Positions 42,488-54,130 of a DNA stretch of 64,000 bases are shown piece by piece. The notes below the pieces were generated by a model that had not been told where the DNA came from, made no database searches, and worked only from the letters and a program-made list of their open reading frames with translations. Origin of the DNA: Heligmosomoides polygyrus polygyrus (lineage: Eukaryota; Nematoda; Chromadorea; Rhabditida; Heligmosomidae); contig OX377204.1 of assembly GCA_947396885.1 (NCBI GenBank), positions 23,443,706 to 23,507,705 on the forward strand. Reading direction: 5' to 3'. Every line of letters starts with the position of its first letter. Within the stretch, counting starts at the first letter, position 1. The position numbers and the translations under genes are program-made.

Positions 42488-44190
42488 GTGGTAACTGATA
42501 CAGATGTCTCTCTTTTGAGAATTAATCATCTTTCGGTCGCAACGGGTAAAAAGTTGGGACTAATTTTAGACCTGTCATGCTTAAAAAAATCTCTAGAAAA
42601 AATTCCAGTAAAATTTGAGGACCTTTCCAAAGTACTACCAATGCTGCCAAAAGAGCGATTTATGGCATCCTTCGACTTAAAATCCGGGTACCACCATATC
42701 AATATTCACCCTAACTGTACTAAATATCTGGGCTTTTGTTGGATGGGGTGCCTATATAAATTCCTAGTGCTCCCATTTGGCCTTTCTTCCACCCCCAGGG
42801 TGTTTACCAAAATGCTAAAACCACGACTAGGAAAATGGAGATCACAAGCTATAAACGTTGCTTTATACCTAGACGAAGGCTTGATTTGGATCGATTCCGC
42901 ACACCGGTGCGAAGGATCGATGCAGTCGATTAAAAGAGATCTAAAAGATGCCGGCTTCCTCACAGCCGACGAGAAATGTTTCTGGAGCCGCTTCCAGAAG
43001 TTAGCATGGCTTGGCCATGGGATAGATTTAAAGGGGTTCAAGGTTGATGTTACAAGAGAAAGAAAGGAAAAGGCCAAACGTTTAGCGAGACGCTTATTAT
43101 TAACAAGAGGACCATCTCTCCTGGAGAGACTCAAATGGTAAGGCACCTTGGCCTCAATGCATTTGGTTAGTCTTCCAGGTCGGAGAAGACAGTGGAAAGC
43201 AGTCGTGTCGGCGATTGCTGAGAAAGAGAGAGAAGGAACGGCATTATCCTTCAGATGGCCGCTCTCCTGTGAAGAGCGATCAGAAATCAGGTTGGCTAAA
43301 TTGGAACCCTACGTTTAAAGACCATTCTGTAGAAGGCGCATATTTACTGTCAGACGCAGTAGTTTGTTTTTCAGATGCTGCAGAATTTGGAGCCAGAGCG
43401 GTACTCCATTTAAGCACCAACTCCTCATTAAAATGGTCATCTAATCTCCCGGCTGAACTGGTGGGCACATCTAGCACAGCTAGAGAAATGTTTGCAGTAC
43501 TACTAGGCTTAAAAGCGTTTAGACGTAATTTGTTTGGTGACGAAGTGGCTTGGCATGTGCTAATCAAGCAGCAGTAGCTATCATGACAGAAGGCAGTACG
43601 AAGAAGAACTTTCAAGAGATTGCACAAGAAATATGGAACTTTTGTGCAGATGCCGCCATTCACGTTGAGTTTTTTTTTTGGATAGCAAGGGAGTTTAACG
43701 TCGAAGCTGATGAAGCCTCCCGTGTAATAGACCTGGACGACTGGAGCGTAACAGATGAAGTCTTTTCAGAACTAGATGGGGTACATGTACTATAGACATG
43801 TTCGCGCCTAGTGTAAGCCGCAAGTGCGAAAAGTTTATTTCTAGAGCACATGACCCTAGTGCAGTATTATAGATTGCATTTGCATCTCAGTCGCTACCGT
43901 GGTGGAAAACCGGATTTGCATGGTGGGTGCCCCCTCCATATTTGATTGTTAGAACAGTAATCTGGGCAAAGAAGAACCTTAGCAAAGGAATTTTGGGCTT
44001 TCCTAATAAATGGGATGTGGGCATACCATTTATTTTTCGGCGAACTGAGAGAGAAGGGAAATGGATATCAGAAGTTAAAGAGATTACTATCTTCTCCGTA
44101 GGTAGCCCTATTCTGAAAGAAAACTCACAATTCTACACTTTCAAAGACCACTTTCTCAGTTTTGATTTTGCCTTCTGCCTCCTTATCTGC
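42488..44190 (+). pseudogene. DIRS-type reverse transcriptase and RNase H
   Basis: The RT block reads KLGLILDLSCLKKSL, FMASFDLKSGYHHINIHP, FLVLPFGLSSTPRVFTKMLK and the active-site box ALYLDEGLIWID, where the family has YLDD; the second aspartate is Glu here. After a stop at 43139 the RNase H follows: VCFSDAAEFGARAVL, TSSTAREMFAVLLGL, then after a shift NQAAVAIMTEGS and AREFNVEADEASRVIDLDDW. A further block at 43860-44190 (WWVPPPYLIVRTVIWAKKN) is the region after RNase H. At least three frame breaks. Confidence 0.82.
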
Positions 44191-44859
44191 TAACCCTCGC
44201 GATTTAAATTTCCGTTGTGTGCGACATACGTTTTGCCGTAGAGGTAACAGAGGCAAAAATGGGGTTTTGAGTTCGCCACAAAGAGCGTCCCAAGGGGGAA
44301 CCCGCCGAAAAGGCGGGGCCCACCAAGGTGATCCCCATCCCGGCTATTTCGGCAGCTCGAGACCCTCCACCCACCCCAAGTTGAGGAGTGAGAGAGGTCA
44401 AAGTAGAAAATGTAAAGAAATACAAATATCGGCCAATAGTGCTCCCTAAATACTCATAGGCAGAACACGGTATATCCGACGGTATCGGGCGACGTACTCT
44501 GCAGACGTCGAGTGCTCCCAGAATGGGTCACCGGGATACAATGCGCCCAGACGGCACGTATCCGCAGGTGGTGGATACGGTATTCCGCGTGCCACTGGCC
44601 GACCTCACAGCACAGGTCATCACTTCCGCACCACAAGAGCGAGCGCAGTTAATTAGCAGCAGCATGATTTTTGTTCCAGATATCCCGATGGATCCAAAAA
44701 GGGAAGCAGCATGTGTAGTCGCTGAGATGGCAACGCGTGTTGGCTTCCCAACTTCCGTTAGCAATATTCTTGTATCCTGTTTCGATTCATGTATCTCTAA
44801 AGGAACGCTCTCTCTATAAGAGGGTTAGGGAGGATTTTTTCCACTTTATTGAGAAATGA

Positions 44860-45592
44860 AATGTGCCGGCTTCAGCATTACATAAGCTTAGGAATTTATT
44901 TTTAGCGTCGCTTATTGACCAGGGTAAACTGAAGTCGCTACATTACCAAATAGCTGCTCTCAGTCACTTTTTTCGGTCCCCTACCTCCGGCGATCAGGAA
45001 GTACAGAGAGCGTTATTGAGGGGGGGGGGGGGCAGACAGGACCCGTCCACCAGTAGTGCACAGGAAAAAATCCACACCTGGGGACATAGAAACTGTAATA
45101 GGATGGGCACTTAAATCCAGTTCAACCGTAGGGGCAACCATGATTCTTCTGATGGATGTTGCCTTTTCAAGGGTTAGTGAACTATGCACCCTTCAATTTG
45201 GGGATATCACCTTTAAAGGCGATTCAATTTGGTGGCTGTTTCTTAAAAGGTCAAAAGTCGACCAACAAGGGATAGGAATCCAAGTGGCATTTCGTCTGGA
45301 TGGAAGAAAGCTCCTTTTATGGGAACAGTTCAAAAGGCTGAACGAAACACGCTCAGCGCTTGACTTTCTTTTCAGCTCCAAGAGGAGCCCCTTCCAGAGA
45401 CTACGTCACGCGCAGGATCAAGGAAACTCTTCAGGCTGCAGGGCTTGGATCGCGGCAGCTTACTACACATTCCTTCAGAGGTGGAACCGCGACAGCAGCG
45501 ATCCGCGCGGGGATGGCTCCAGAAACGTCATGAGGGTTGGCAGATGGAAAACCCAGAGAGCGTTCTTATCCTACATCGAACCTACACCTTTA
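44860..45592 (+). pseudogene. tyrosine recombinase of a DIRS/PAT-like element
   Basis: The core-binding part (FLASLIDQGKLKSLHYQIAA, about 44890-44960) precedes the catalytic part (45056 onward): MDVAFSRVSELCTLQFGDI with the first Arg, KRSKVDQQG with the Lys, then in a shifted frame THSFRGGTATAAIRAGMAPE (His-x-x-Arg), and back in frame VMRVGRWKTQRAFLSYIEP with the terminal Tyr. All signature residues are visible, but at least two frameshifts and a poly-G run (45020-45032) split the ORF. The enzyme would insert a circular cDNA without target duplication. Confidence 0.82.
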
Positions 45593-45754
45593 TAGTCATT
45601 CCTAATTGTCCATCGGTGTCAATGTGATCTCTGTATGTGAACGCTTCTATAACTTCTGTTAAGCCCGTATTGTGATACACTATATGCTGTTAAAGTAACA
45701 TCCGCTCAAGACCGAGGCTAGCTCGACCAGGTCACAGGAACATACTAGTATCGT

Positions 45755-45890
45755 ATGGCATAAGCCAATTGTTTAGTAGGGCATGAACCCGAGTGCGCAG
45801 TGCACGTGATTTGTATAACATAAACCAACTGTATGTTTAATTAGGGCATGAGCCTGAGTACGCAGTGCACATGATTCGTTGCCGAAATGA
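45755..45890 (+). repeat. two tandem units near the DIRS 3' end
   Basis: AGGGCATGAACCCGAGTGCG at 45778 recurs as AGGGCATGAGCCTGAGTACG at about 45843, each followed by CAGTGCAC and preceded by CATAA-CCAA words; period about 65-70 bp. Possibly part of the element's terminal repeats. Confidence 0.6.
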
Positions 45891-46239
45891 AGCCTTCTCC
45901 CCCGATGTGTGCGAATTCAAAACATAAGTTTTGCCGTAGAGGTAGCGGAGGCCAAACAGCAAGTTGTGAATCTTGACTGATAGATCGTAGGAATCTCGAC
46001 ACTTCAAGTATACAACATTACTCATCAACTTCGTTTCACGCTAACGCCTCAATTAGATAATGGTGCCACTAGTAAGAAACTGGCCTTTTAGGGTGCCGAA
46101 CACAATGAAGGCTCAGAGATCACTGCTTGCATGTTTCAATACAATTGCTTGAGTTTGTAGACACACTCTCGCAACATACTCTAAATGTGTGCAGAGATTC
46201 GTTGAGTATTACTGGCTCCGCCAGAATCTGTATTTGCTT

Positions 46240-47075
46240 CACTGGCGACATAACACCGACATCAGCCAGGCGGAGCGAATGCTTGCCCACTTCGATCGTG
46301 TATGTGGGAACGTTGGACTGCAGCTGAATCTTTCGAAGACGATGTTCATGAGGAGCGGACAAGTTTCTGGTGCGCCATTCTCGCTCAACGTAACGAACAT
46401 TCCCAAATGCTCCAGCTACGTGTATCTGGGCCGTAAAGTCAATATGGCCAACGACCTAGCGCCGGAGCTGGGCACGAGGAAACGAGCGGCTTGGGGAGTT
46501 TTTAAGAGCGTCGAAGAAGTCTTGAAGAAGAACGTCGGACTCAGTGCCCACCTTAGACTCTACCGTTCTTCCTGCCCTAACATACGCCTCACAACGCTTC
46601 ATACGATTGTCAGAGACCTGGGCTATACGGAAGCAGGATGAACAGGCAATCAGCGTGGAGCAGCGTGGAATCGAGAGGACAATGCTCGGAGTGACACAAC
46701 TCACGCAAGTGAGAGAAGGCCTCCGGAGTTCCGAGCTTCGCCGACTTTCGAAGATCAGAGACGCTGTCGCATGGGCCAAGTCGTCGAAAATTAGGTGACC
46801 GGCCACGTAATGCAATTCGCAGACGCCCGCTGGACGAGAGCCATGACCGATTGGATTCCGTGGGATGTCAAGAGAACACCAGGATGCCCACCAACGCGAT
46901 GGTAGGACTCCATCGTCAAAGCCCTGAACAAACAACATGATGTTCTTCGTGTCTCTCGAGCGAAAAGGATCCACTGCAGCACGTTGGCACGCGGCATGGA
47001 CGTATGAAGACGCTGCTGGTGCCCACTTGAACAACTCGATGATCAATGGGACGACAGGTGATACACTGACAAATG
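46240..47075 (+). mobile_element. RTE LINE subfamily b, copy 2, truncated
   Basis: Begins abruptly inside the RT palm with an 8-base loss over the catalytic box (compare 23040-23070), then follows copy 1 closely: ISQAERMLAHFDRVCGNVGL, LNLSKTMFMRSGQVSG, VNMANDLAPELG and the C-terminal end with KALNKQHDVLRVSRAKR. It stops with the GGTGATACA word at about 47058. Frameshifted and non-functional. Confidence 0.82.
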
Positions 47076-47079
47076 AGAA

Positions 47080-47530
47080 ATTTCGTGTATCAGTACTGTT
47101 ACACTACAGCAGCGAAATCGAAGGTAACTAAAACTTTTCTGTCTCTTACTAATTTTTGACAACTAAAAGCTGATCAAGGTTAAGAGTTCGAAGAGCAGCT
47201 TCGACAAAGCTCTGCAGAAAGCGATGTTGGGGATGACCGGCCAACAATGTTCAATTTTTAAACCGGGGGTGGAGAATAATCCTACCCACAGCAGCTCTAG
47301 GAGAGGTGATTAGTTAATACATAATTCAACGCCCCTGAGAATACTAGTTTTGTAGTTTCAATATAAAATTTTTAGTGATCGTAGGTGGTCCAAACTACTT
47401 TTAGTATCGAAAAGAATACGAAGCCAAATTATGAAAGTCGAAAAATGTCTTATGAAGGAACTCCTTGCTAGCAGCGCTTACACAATCAATCAAGCAAACA
47501 AAGCGGCATAGTTCATGAGTATATGGCGCA
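47080..47530. other. no gene recognised
   Basis: No coding frame or repeat boundary can be supported. Confidence 0.35.
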
Positions 47531-47537
47531 ATTACTA

Positions 47538-47840
47538 CATACAATACCGGCCTTAACTTTTGGTCTTTGGGCGGAAAAAGCGAAAAAAACCGCCTTTTCT
47601 TCCCGATGAGCTGAAAAGCGCCTAAAGAGCGCCTGAAAATAGTTCAGTGACCTAATTCCTGCCCGGCGCGGCTGACCCCTGCCCTTGCGGGAGATAATTA
47701 CACCCACAGCTCCTAGGAAGCTAAAGATGGAGGAGATTGGCCTAATTCAAAGGCTGTTGTCTTCTTTCTAGGTAATGCCACATAGTTCACAGATTCCTTA
47801 GTTTCCATGATCAAAATGATGTACTTTTTCAAAGGATCCG
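47538..47840 (+). repeat. repeat R2, left copy of an inverted pair
   Basis: Starts ACAATACCGGCCTTAACTTT and is the inverted copy of about 52830-53190. Shared blocks include AGTTCAGTGACCTAATTCCT and GACCCCTGCCCTTGCGGGAG. The right copy carries an extra 80 bp (53047-53125) not in this one. Confidence 0.75.
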
Positions 47841-48810
47841 AAAGTTATTCGCAATTATTTCCAAGAAAGGCTCCATTTTGGAAGTTTTGATTTTAGCATA
47901 TCAAGTATGCGGGTGCTTGTATTTGTTTGTCCCATTAGACGTGTCAATTGAAATCAAGCTACGAAAGTGGAATCTTCAGGGTTGAAGTCGTTAATAATTA
48001 TAGGCTGGCAAAGTTGCCCACATGATACTTGTTTGCAATTAAGCTCGCACTTTTCTCGTGATTATAGTAACCACAGAATCATTTCTTTTAACAGAGAAAT
48101 GAAGGAATTTGGAGGCTTTTGAAAACTATTTATAGTCTTTCATCGGTGTGATCTCGACTTGGCTAGAAGACATTTTAGCCACTTAGTTTCGCAGCAGGCT
48201 CACTCCACATGCTAAAAGAGGTTCACTTAAAAAAATTGTTCAAAAATCGACAATGGCCTCGAGTGCATTCACTTGTCAAATATGACCTGAACTGTGGCTC
48301 GATTTTAGTTTTTCGTCTATTTGCACCGGCTTGCTACAAGTCAAATGTACAACAGCCCTGCTCGGGTCACAGATTAGTTCTCGAGTCAGTCCACTCTCCT
48401 GTCCTTGTGACCGTTCGCGCTATCTGAGGGCGCCGTAAACCGCCTAACCATACTCTTCACACTTCCTGTGTTGCGACGTATTATTTATCCTCCAAAATAC
48501 CGTAGAAATGGTGTGTACAGGATCCAGTTTTGACCCTATCTTCTTTGATATTTCTTCTCTTCTTCTCTTTTATTGCACATTCTTATCAATGGCTTACGTA
48601 CTCTTATTTGTTTTACATCTGCTTTCAATGCTGTGTTGTAGATTGAAATTTTTGAATTTTTAATTTTTTGGCGCATGGTGGTTCGCAATGAGGAGCTAAA
48701 TAAAGCGAAAGAGGAGTGCGTGGCGTATCCTAGAAATCTAAGCTCTTACACCAACCGTCGACCCCCCATTAACCGGCGACCAGAATTTTATCCTATCACT
48801 TTTTATTTAT
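47841..48810. other. no gene recognised
   Basis: Interior of the R2 inverted pair. Weak similarity to the reverse complement of 52700-52830 continues for perhaps 60 bp. No coding frame is supported. Confidence 0.35.
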
Positions 48811-48814
48811 TTGG

Positions 48815-49060
48815 GTGAATGGTAACACCGACGGAATTGCCAGCTGTCGCGAGCGCTCGATTTTAGGTTCTTGGTTCATGCTTCCTGCCGAGGCTAGAAG
48901 GTTCCATCCTTCCGAGGTCCATGGATTGGGCATCTCTGAGAAGGATAAAACACTGATTTTTTCCATCGGCTCGCCACCGAAAGTGATTGTATAAACCAAA
49001 TGCGAAGTCAAATTGCCTCCACGACATCCCGCAGAAATAGAATGCGTGGATGCAGATGCC
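48815..49060 (+). mobile_element. old SINE, family A
   Basis: Plus-strand copy recognisable by AGCTGTCGCGAGCGCTCGAT near 48841, GGTTCTTGGTTCATGC and the body end CCCGCAGAAATAGAATGCGT near 49028. The A box is lost. Heavily diverged. Confidence 0.65.
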
Positions 49061-49474
49061 GTTTACTCTTTTCTGTTTTGGTTCAACAGACGTTGAACTT
49101 TGTCTTGACGATCGAGTTTATTAAACGAAGCAATAGAAAAAGAAAACTCAAACATGCATGCGTCCCTGCCTAATCGATCACGTTTACAATTTTAAATTTT
49201 GAGTGAATGCATGGCGCGACTTTAGAGACTGTGGTTTGTAGCATTTCTACTTCTTACTCTCTCATGCAATTTCTAATCTTAGTTGAAAGCATAATTTGCA
49301 GAAACCATTTTTAAAAAATAAAAATAAAAATATGGTTCAGGCTAAGTAATACGAATTTTGTTTTAGGCAGCATCTCTTTCCGAATGTAGAGGTTTCGTTG
49401 ATTTATTAAGCAGACTTTTATTCCTTAGATTTTTTATCCACAAATAATCTACAACCATTATTCTGACCTACCTA

Positions 49475-50959
49475 CAATACCGCCCGCGTCGCGCGGTCAA
49501 AAAGACGTCGCGTGCTTATAACTCTTTTAATTTTAAGTTGTTTGAGAAACTGTTGGTACCATTCGATTCGTATTCTCGAGATCTACACAAACGTATATCG
49601 AACTTTACCAGAACACCGCGTTTTCGCCGTGGGTGGCCTAAAAAATCCTGCAGGGGTCGACTGAAATTGGAAAAAATCGTGCCACACAAGCCTCACTTGT
49701 ATTTTCGCACTGCTGTAACTTTGTCCACTCATAAGCTACATTGCTGTGTTTCAGCGCGCCGATAGAACATTTCGCTGCCTATAAAATCCACAAGCTGCGA
49801 CCGACAAGGATCACACATGATAGAGTTATCGCGCTCAGAACACGCCTGCACGTGCAATTCAGCACAACGGTTGATGTTCTCCTCGCTCTTACTCGCCCAT
49901 ATTACAATTTTCCTTACTCCTATTAACACCTTTCAATTCATCATGAAAAGCTCTATCGAACGGTATCAAGCATGGTCCAATTCGAAGATATCAACGACGT
50001 CAACCTCCGTCTGCCGCAGCCTCAGAAAACTGTAAGGCGGCCTCGTCCTCGATGCAAATCTGTCAAAAAATTGATGTTTCCAAAATTGGTCAAAACTGCT
50101 AAAGTTCGATAGCGCTTTTTATGTTGAACAGAACGATGCCATTGCGAGTGTCGAAAACCCAAATCTGGACGAGTAAGAGAGCAAGAAACTCTAACCGCTA
50201 TCTTCTGCCGCTTTAAACTGGAGCTGAAGCTAAGGCAGTTTAGGAAGCTGAGGAGTTCTGGGCACGTCATCGTAAAGCACCTCAAGCGCTCTGTTCGCAT
50301 GTTCATTTCAAGCCCGATTGCTCACCGGTTCTTCCCGAGGTGATCCACTGAAATCGAAAAAAATGCGTCACACAAGCCTTACCTGCGTTTTTGCATCCCT
50401 GTAACATTGCCTGTTAATAAGCTACACCGTTCTACTTTATTATTCTACTAGACCGTTTTACGGCCTACAAGACCCATGACTTGCAGCCGAAACGATTTGA
50501 ACTTGAAAGAGTTGTTGCGCTACGAACTCGCACGTGCGTGCAATTTGCAAGCGGTCGCCCCCTCGATTGAAGGGTTCGATTCTATATGCATTTTCGCACT
50601 CCAAAGGCTAGCTGGACAGCATTAGAGCAATTTCTTAGTGAAGCGGCTGGCGATTGAACTCCCCAAACGCTTACTCTACCAGTTGTCGACCGCACCCGAT
50701 TGATAGGATCGATCCTACATGCATTGTGCACGGCGCACTCTCGGAGCATTCCGAGCATGACAGAGCACTGACAACGCACGTCATGCTTGAGATACTCCGA
50801 TTTTGATATAAGTTTGTGTAGATCTAGAGGAGAGGAATCGAATGGTGTCAACAGTTTCTCAAACAACTTGAAATTAAACGAGTTATGAGCATGCGACGAT
50901 TCGCAACGAATTTTTCCGTTGCAAACCGTCTTTCTGACCGCGCGACGCGGGCGGTATTG
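49475..50959. mobile_element. 1.5-kb TA-flanked element with inverted ends
   Basis: Ends CAATACCGCCCGCGTCGCGC and its complement bracket 1485 bp with TA on both sides (49473-49474, 50960-50961). The arms of about 140-190 bp continue through GTTGTTTGAGAAACTGTTG, and the right arm holds a 25-bp insertion. Inside, a unit of about 210 bp occurs twice in direct orientation (about 49640-49870 and 50335-50570; for example CACACAAGCCT and CTGTAAC words). No transposase is seen. Confidence 0.8.
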
Positions 50960-51241
50960 TACACCTACAAGCGATCTAGAATGATCTGACCCAATTCAAC
51001 ATATTGAAGTTTGGGTTTGAGGTTTGAATCTTGACCTGTTTATTGAATGATGTCTTGAATCTCAACGACTCCGCCGACCGGCAGCATGACTGAGTAGTCC
51101 CAAATCTCTGTTAGGTCGCAGGGCTGTGCCGCTCGCACCTAGGCGCAAAAGCCAGCGGTACTGCGTCCTCAGCAACGTAAGCAACAGATTACAGATTACA
51201 GAACAGATTATTTCTAGAGTTTCTAAGAGCCAGTGGAATTG

Positions 51242-51301
51242 TGTAGGCAAGAAAAGCAACTGCAGGTTCTGGCTGACCTGCAGTTGCTTCTCTTGCCTAC
51301 A
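51242..51301. other. 60-nt near-perfect hairpin
   Basis: A 26-bp stem with a single mismatch (TGTAGGCAAGAAAAGCAACT-GCAGGT pairing with 51276-51301) closes an 8-nt loop, TCTGGCTG. It is the size of a microRNA precursor but unusually perfect. A small MITE or a snapback of local DNA are alternatives. Confidence 0.6.
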
Positions 51302-51309
51302 TCCTTTAA

Positions 51310-52820
51310 AGGCGTGTTTCACTGCGGATGTGCCTGACAATTGGTCCTCTTCACAATGAGCTAACGGAGCTCAGCGTATTCCGTCCGTTTTTTCCTATTC
51401 TCTTCGGCCTTGGCCTATGCTTGCTTTATGGGACTAGGTTTTCTTCTCAGCTTTTTTACTCCCATTCTTTATTATTTGCCTTTTATTTTAGGTGCCTTTG
51501 CAAAAGTTCCGTTTAATAGGCATTTCACCCATGAATCAGTAAAAGGCCTAGCGCTGGCTGGAAGCAAAACCCCATCTGTGCTCTGACACCTCGATTATGT
51601 TTCAACCTGCTTTCAGCGACTACGATCAGTATTCTGGAATGTATTCTGACTACTGCATGGTCTTCCTTAGGAGGTATACAAATCATTGTCGGTTAATAGG
51701 ATTTTAACACTAGATTGCGTGAAGTGCTGCCATACGAAGTCGGCCAATCAACGATCATGTTTAACTATTAAGCCGCTGCGAGAGATTTTGATGCAGCGCT
51801 GCACAGACAGGATGGAGGAGGACTTTTATTTTATTTTAATTATCTCATTTAAATAGAAAAGCCTATTTCTTCAAGCTGAGTCAGAAAATAGTTGAACTTT
51901 GAAAATACTACTACTGCTCCTTTGAAAAAGATTTGAAAAATCCTCGGGAAAGATGCGGGGAAACAGGTGAGCCTATGACCAGGTATTAGAATAATTTTTC
52001 GTTCCGATTCTTTATAACACTTTAGAAAGTCTTGGAAAATATAGAAATAGGTTTATTACTTGATTTTGATGCGAGGAAAATATAAATAAAGAAAAATAGG
52101 AATACGCCATGCACTCCTTTCCTACGGTATTCGGTGAGATCAATAACAGGCCGCCGCATCCAAAGTGCAAAGACCCTAGTTAGGCGATGTACCGCGTGCT
52201 CAGATGGCGCCAGGGGTCATGACGACAGGCGAGCGGACCAATTCTCCGGAACCAATACGAGGCCCGAACCGAAGTGTAGGCATTTCACTCCTCATGAAAC
52301 GGTTTAAATGAATATAAAATCATAAAATCGAAATCAAACCGCCATTCGATTCAGAATCACTGAGAGCATATCGATGAACATGATTTCAGTGAATTGAAGA
52401 AATTTTTAAGAATCGTGATTATTTTGTTTGAGCCCGAGTTTGACGCCAATTTACAACTCGGAATTCTTTTGAGACTTTGTCGCAATTTCAAGCTTTGAAG
52501 CTCTCATGGAGTTTTCCTTGTGTTCTTAACTTGTAAGATTCTTGCCCCAAGTAAACCAATTTAGAGCCACTTGAACTGCAAGCAAAATTCGACTGCTGCT
52601 GCCAAAAGGTGTCATGTAGACCCCTTTGGCAGCATGTAGATCTTGAAGATTTTCACGCGAAACATTTTTCTGGCCGCATCGCAGTTCTCTGCAATGTGCT
52701 TCATTGAGTAAGTAAGTGTAAGCCAATGCAAGCTTACTGTTTCAAAGTTATTGACCTCTCAGTTCGATAATTTTCTCCAAGTTGACTGGAATAAAAGAAT
52801 CGGATTCATTAAAAAATAAC
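51310..52820. other. no gene recognised
   Basis: 1.5 kb of A/T-rich DNA with only short frames. Nothing supported; perhaps old repeat material within the R2 inverted pair. Confidence 0.35.
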
Positions 52821-52829
52821 AGCACTGTG

Positions 52830-53190
52830 ATCGCGAGGAACTAAAGAATCTAGTGAACTATGTGGAATTACCTATAAATAAGTCAGTAGCCTTTGAATTA
52901 GACCAACCAATTCCTTCTCTAGCTACCTAGGAGCTGTGTTGTAATTATCTCCCGCAAGGGCAGGGGTCAGCCGCGCCGGGCAGGAATTAGGTCACTGAAC
53001 TATTTTCAGGCGCTCTTTAGGCGTTTTTCAGCTCATCGGGAAGAGGGCTCGGTGCTGATAACGAATATGTCTTTCAATTTACATTGCGCTCAATGTGAAG
53101 AGCGCTACAGAAAAGCGGCGGAAAAGGCGGTCTTTTTCGCTTTTTCCGCCCAAAGACCAAAAGTTAAGGCCGGTATTGTAAGCACATCCA
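52830..53190 (-). repeat. repeat R2, right copy of an inverted pair
   Basis: Inverted copy of 47538-47840, ending GGCCGGTATTGTAAGC near 53187. It contains an extra segment at 53047-53125 beginning CTCGGTGCTGATAACGAATA, a relative of the GTGCTGATCACG repeat. Confidence 0.75.
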
Positions 53191-53346
53191 AAAACGCTAC
53201 CTGCTTGCCATCTAAGATACTCTGGAAACACTTCTATTTTCTGTTTTCTGGCCATTTTCGGCCATTTTCCCAGAAAACAGAAAACAAAAAAAATTTGCCC
53301 AAAATGGCAAAAAAAAATCAGAAAACAGAAATTCCGCCCATCCCTG

Positions 53347-53670
53347 GTAGCGATACTCATTTTGACGGGTGCGGTTACGGCGTACCTCGTCAGGGGCGGA
53401 ATCGCTTCGCCTCGCGCGGTGAAGGGGACGGGATTGGCCGATCTTCGCACAAACATAGCCGGATGCTCTAAGCTATTGCCCAGCCAATGTCGCGTGGCTC
53501 TGAGTGGTGGCAGGAACAGACTGCAGCTGGACGAGACGCTCACTGAGACCGCATCATCCACACCAAAGGCGCGCTGAGGCACTCTAGCGGCCATAGCCAC
53601 GAACATGGGCCAGATGACCCAAAAAGAACTGCATGAAGAAAGAGTTGCGCTTATTTGCCAATGGCAGTAG
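53347..53670 (+). pseudogene. unrecognised coding remnant with one stop
   Basis: One plus frame reads through about 105 codons with a single TGA at 53575-53577. It includes LTGAVTAYLVRGGIASPRAV, CSKLLPSQCRVALSGGRNRL and, after the stop, NMGQMTQKELHEERVALICQ before a second stop near 53670. The charged, regular composition suggests real protein ancestry and the TGA could be a CGA mutation. No family was recognised; it may be an exon fragment or an unknown transposon ORF. Confidence 0.4.
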
Positions 53671-53929
53671 TGAAGAATGCGCAAAAACTCGTTTGCAAAC
53701 TATTCATCTGAGTTTGCATTTCACCATGGACACTATTTTATTTGCCACCCTTCAGTTGTGACTCTGTCCGCCACCTTAGTTGGTTAATCACTCAACTGCA
53801 TTGGAATTCTGTGCTGAAGAAGCTCCCTCAGATGCATTGAAACATATTTCTTCGAGTCTTATTCGTTTAAAAAAACATTCATCAATTTTTCTTTAAAAAT
53901 TTTTTCCTGTGCTGCGTACAGTAACCCTC

Positions 53930-54130
53930 GCGACGCCCCTCCACCCGCCGCTGCCATGGCGGGTCCGCACCCGCAAGACTCTGGTGCCAGCCATACTCAC
54001 CGATCGAATCTCCACATGGACGCTGACGCAGCTAACGTGTGCGGCGCGTCGAAGAAGTGTGCTACAGCTCTAGTTGCTCGCTCCTATGCCATGCATATAT
54101 TCCAATCTGGTTCAGGGGTCTTAGCAATCA
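53930..54130 (-). other. possible minus-strand exon, unresolved
   Basis: On the minus strand GGCATAG at about 54095 could be an acceptor, followed by an open stretch with RATRAVAHFFDAPHTLAASA and MWRFDR up to a good donor, GTGAGTATGG, at about 54020. A GC-rich stretch at 54530-54615 (GLDEFSHGMQAVVAGSNKC) could be another exon. No family recognised and no matching frame phase could be checked. Confidence 0.25.

Larger units (their letters stand above)
42200..45960 (+). mobile_element. DIRS/PAT-like tyrosine-recombinase retroelement
   Basis: In order on the plus strand: a CCHC zinc knuckle (about 42214-42260), reverse transcriptase (42488-43141), RNase H (43330-43795) with downstream domain (to about 44190), and a tyrosine recombinase (about 44860-45592). 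This combination defines the DIRS order. Direct repeats of TTTTGCCGTAGAGGTA at about 44230 and 45928 would fit the split direct repeats of PAT-type elements. The outer borders are approximate. Confidence 0.82.

Noticed and set aside
45740..45900. A CRISPR-like array from the repeated GGGCATGA units
   Set aside because: Only two units of unequal spacing exist and the genome is eukaryotic.
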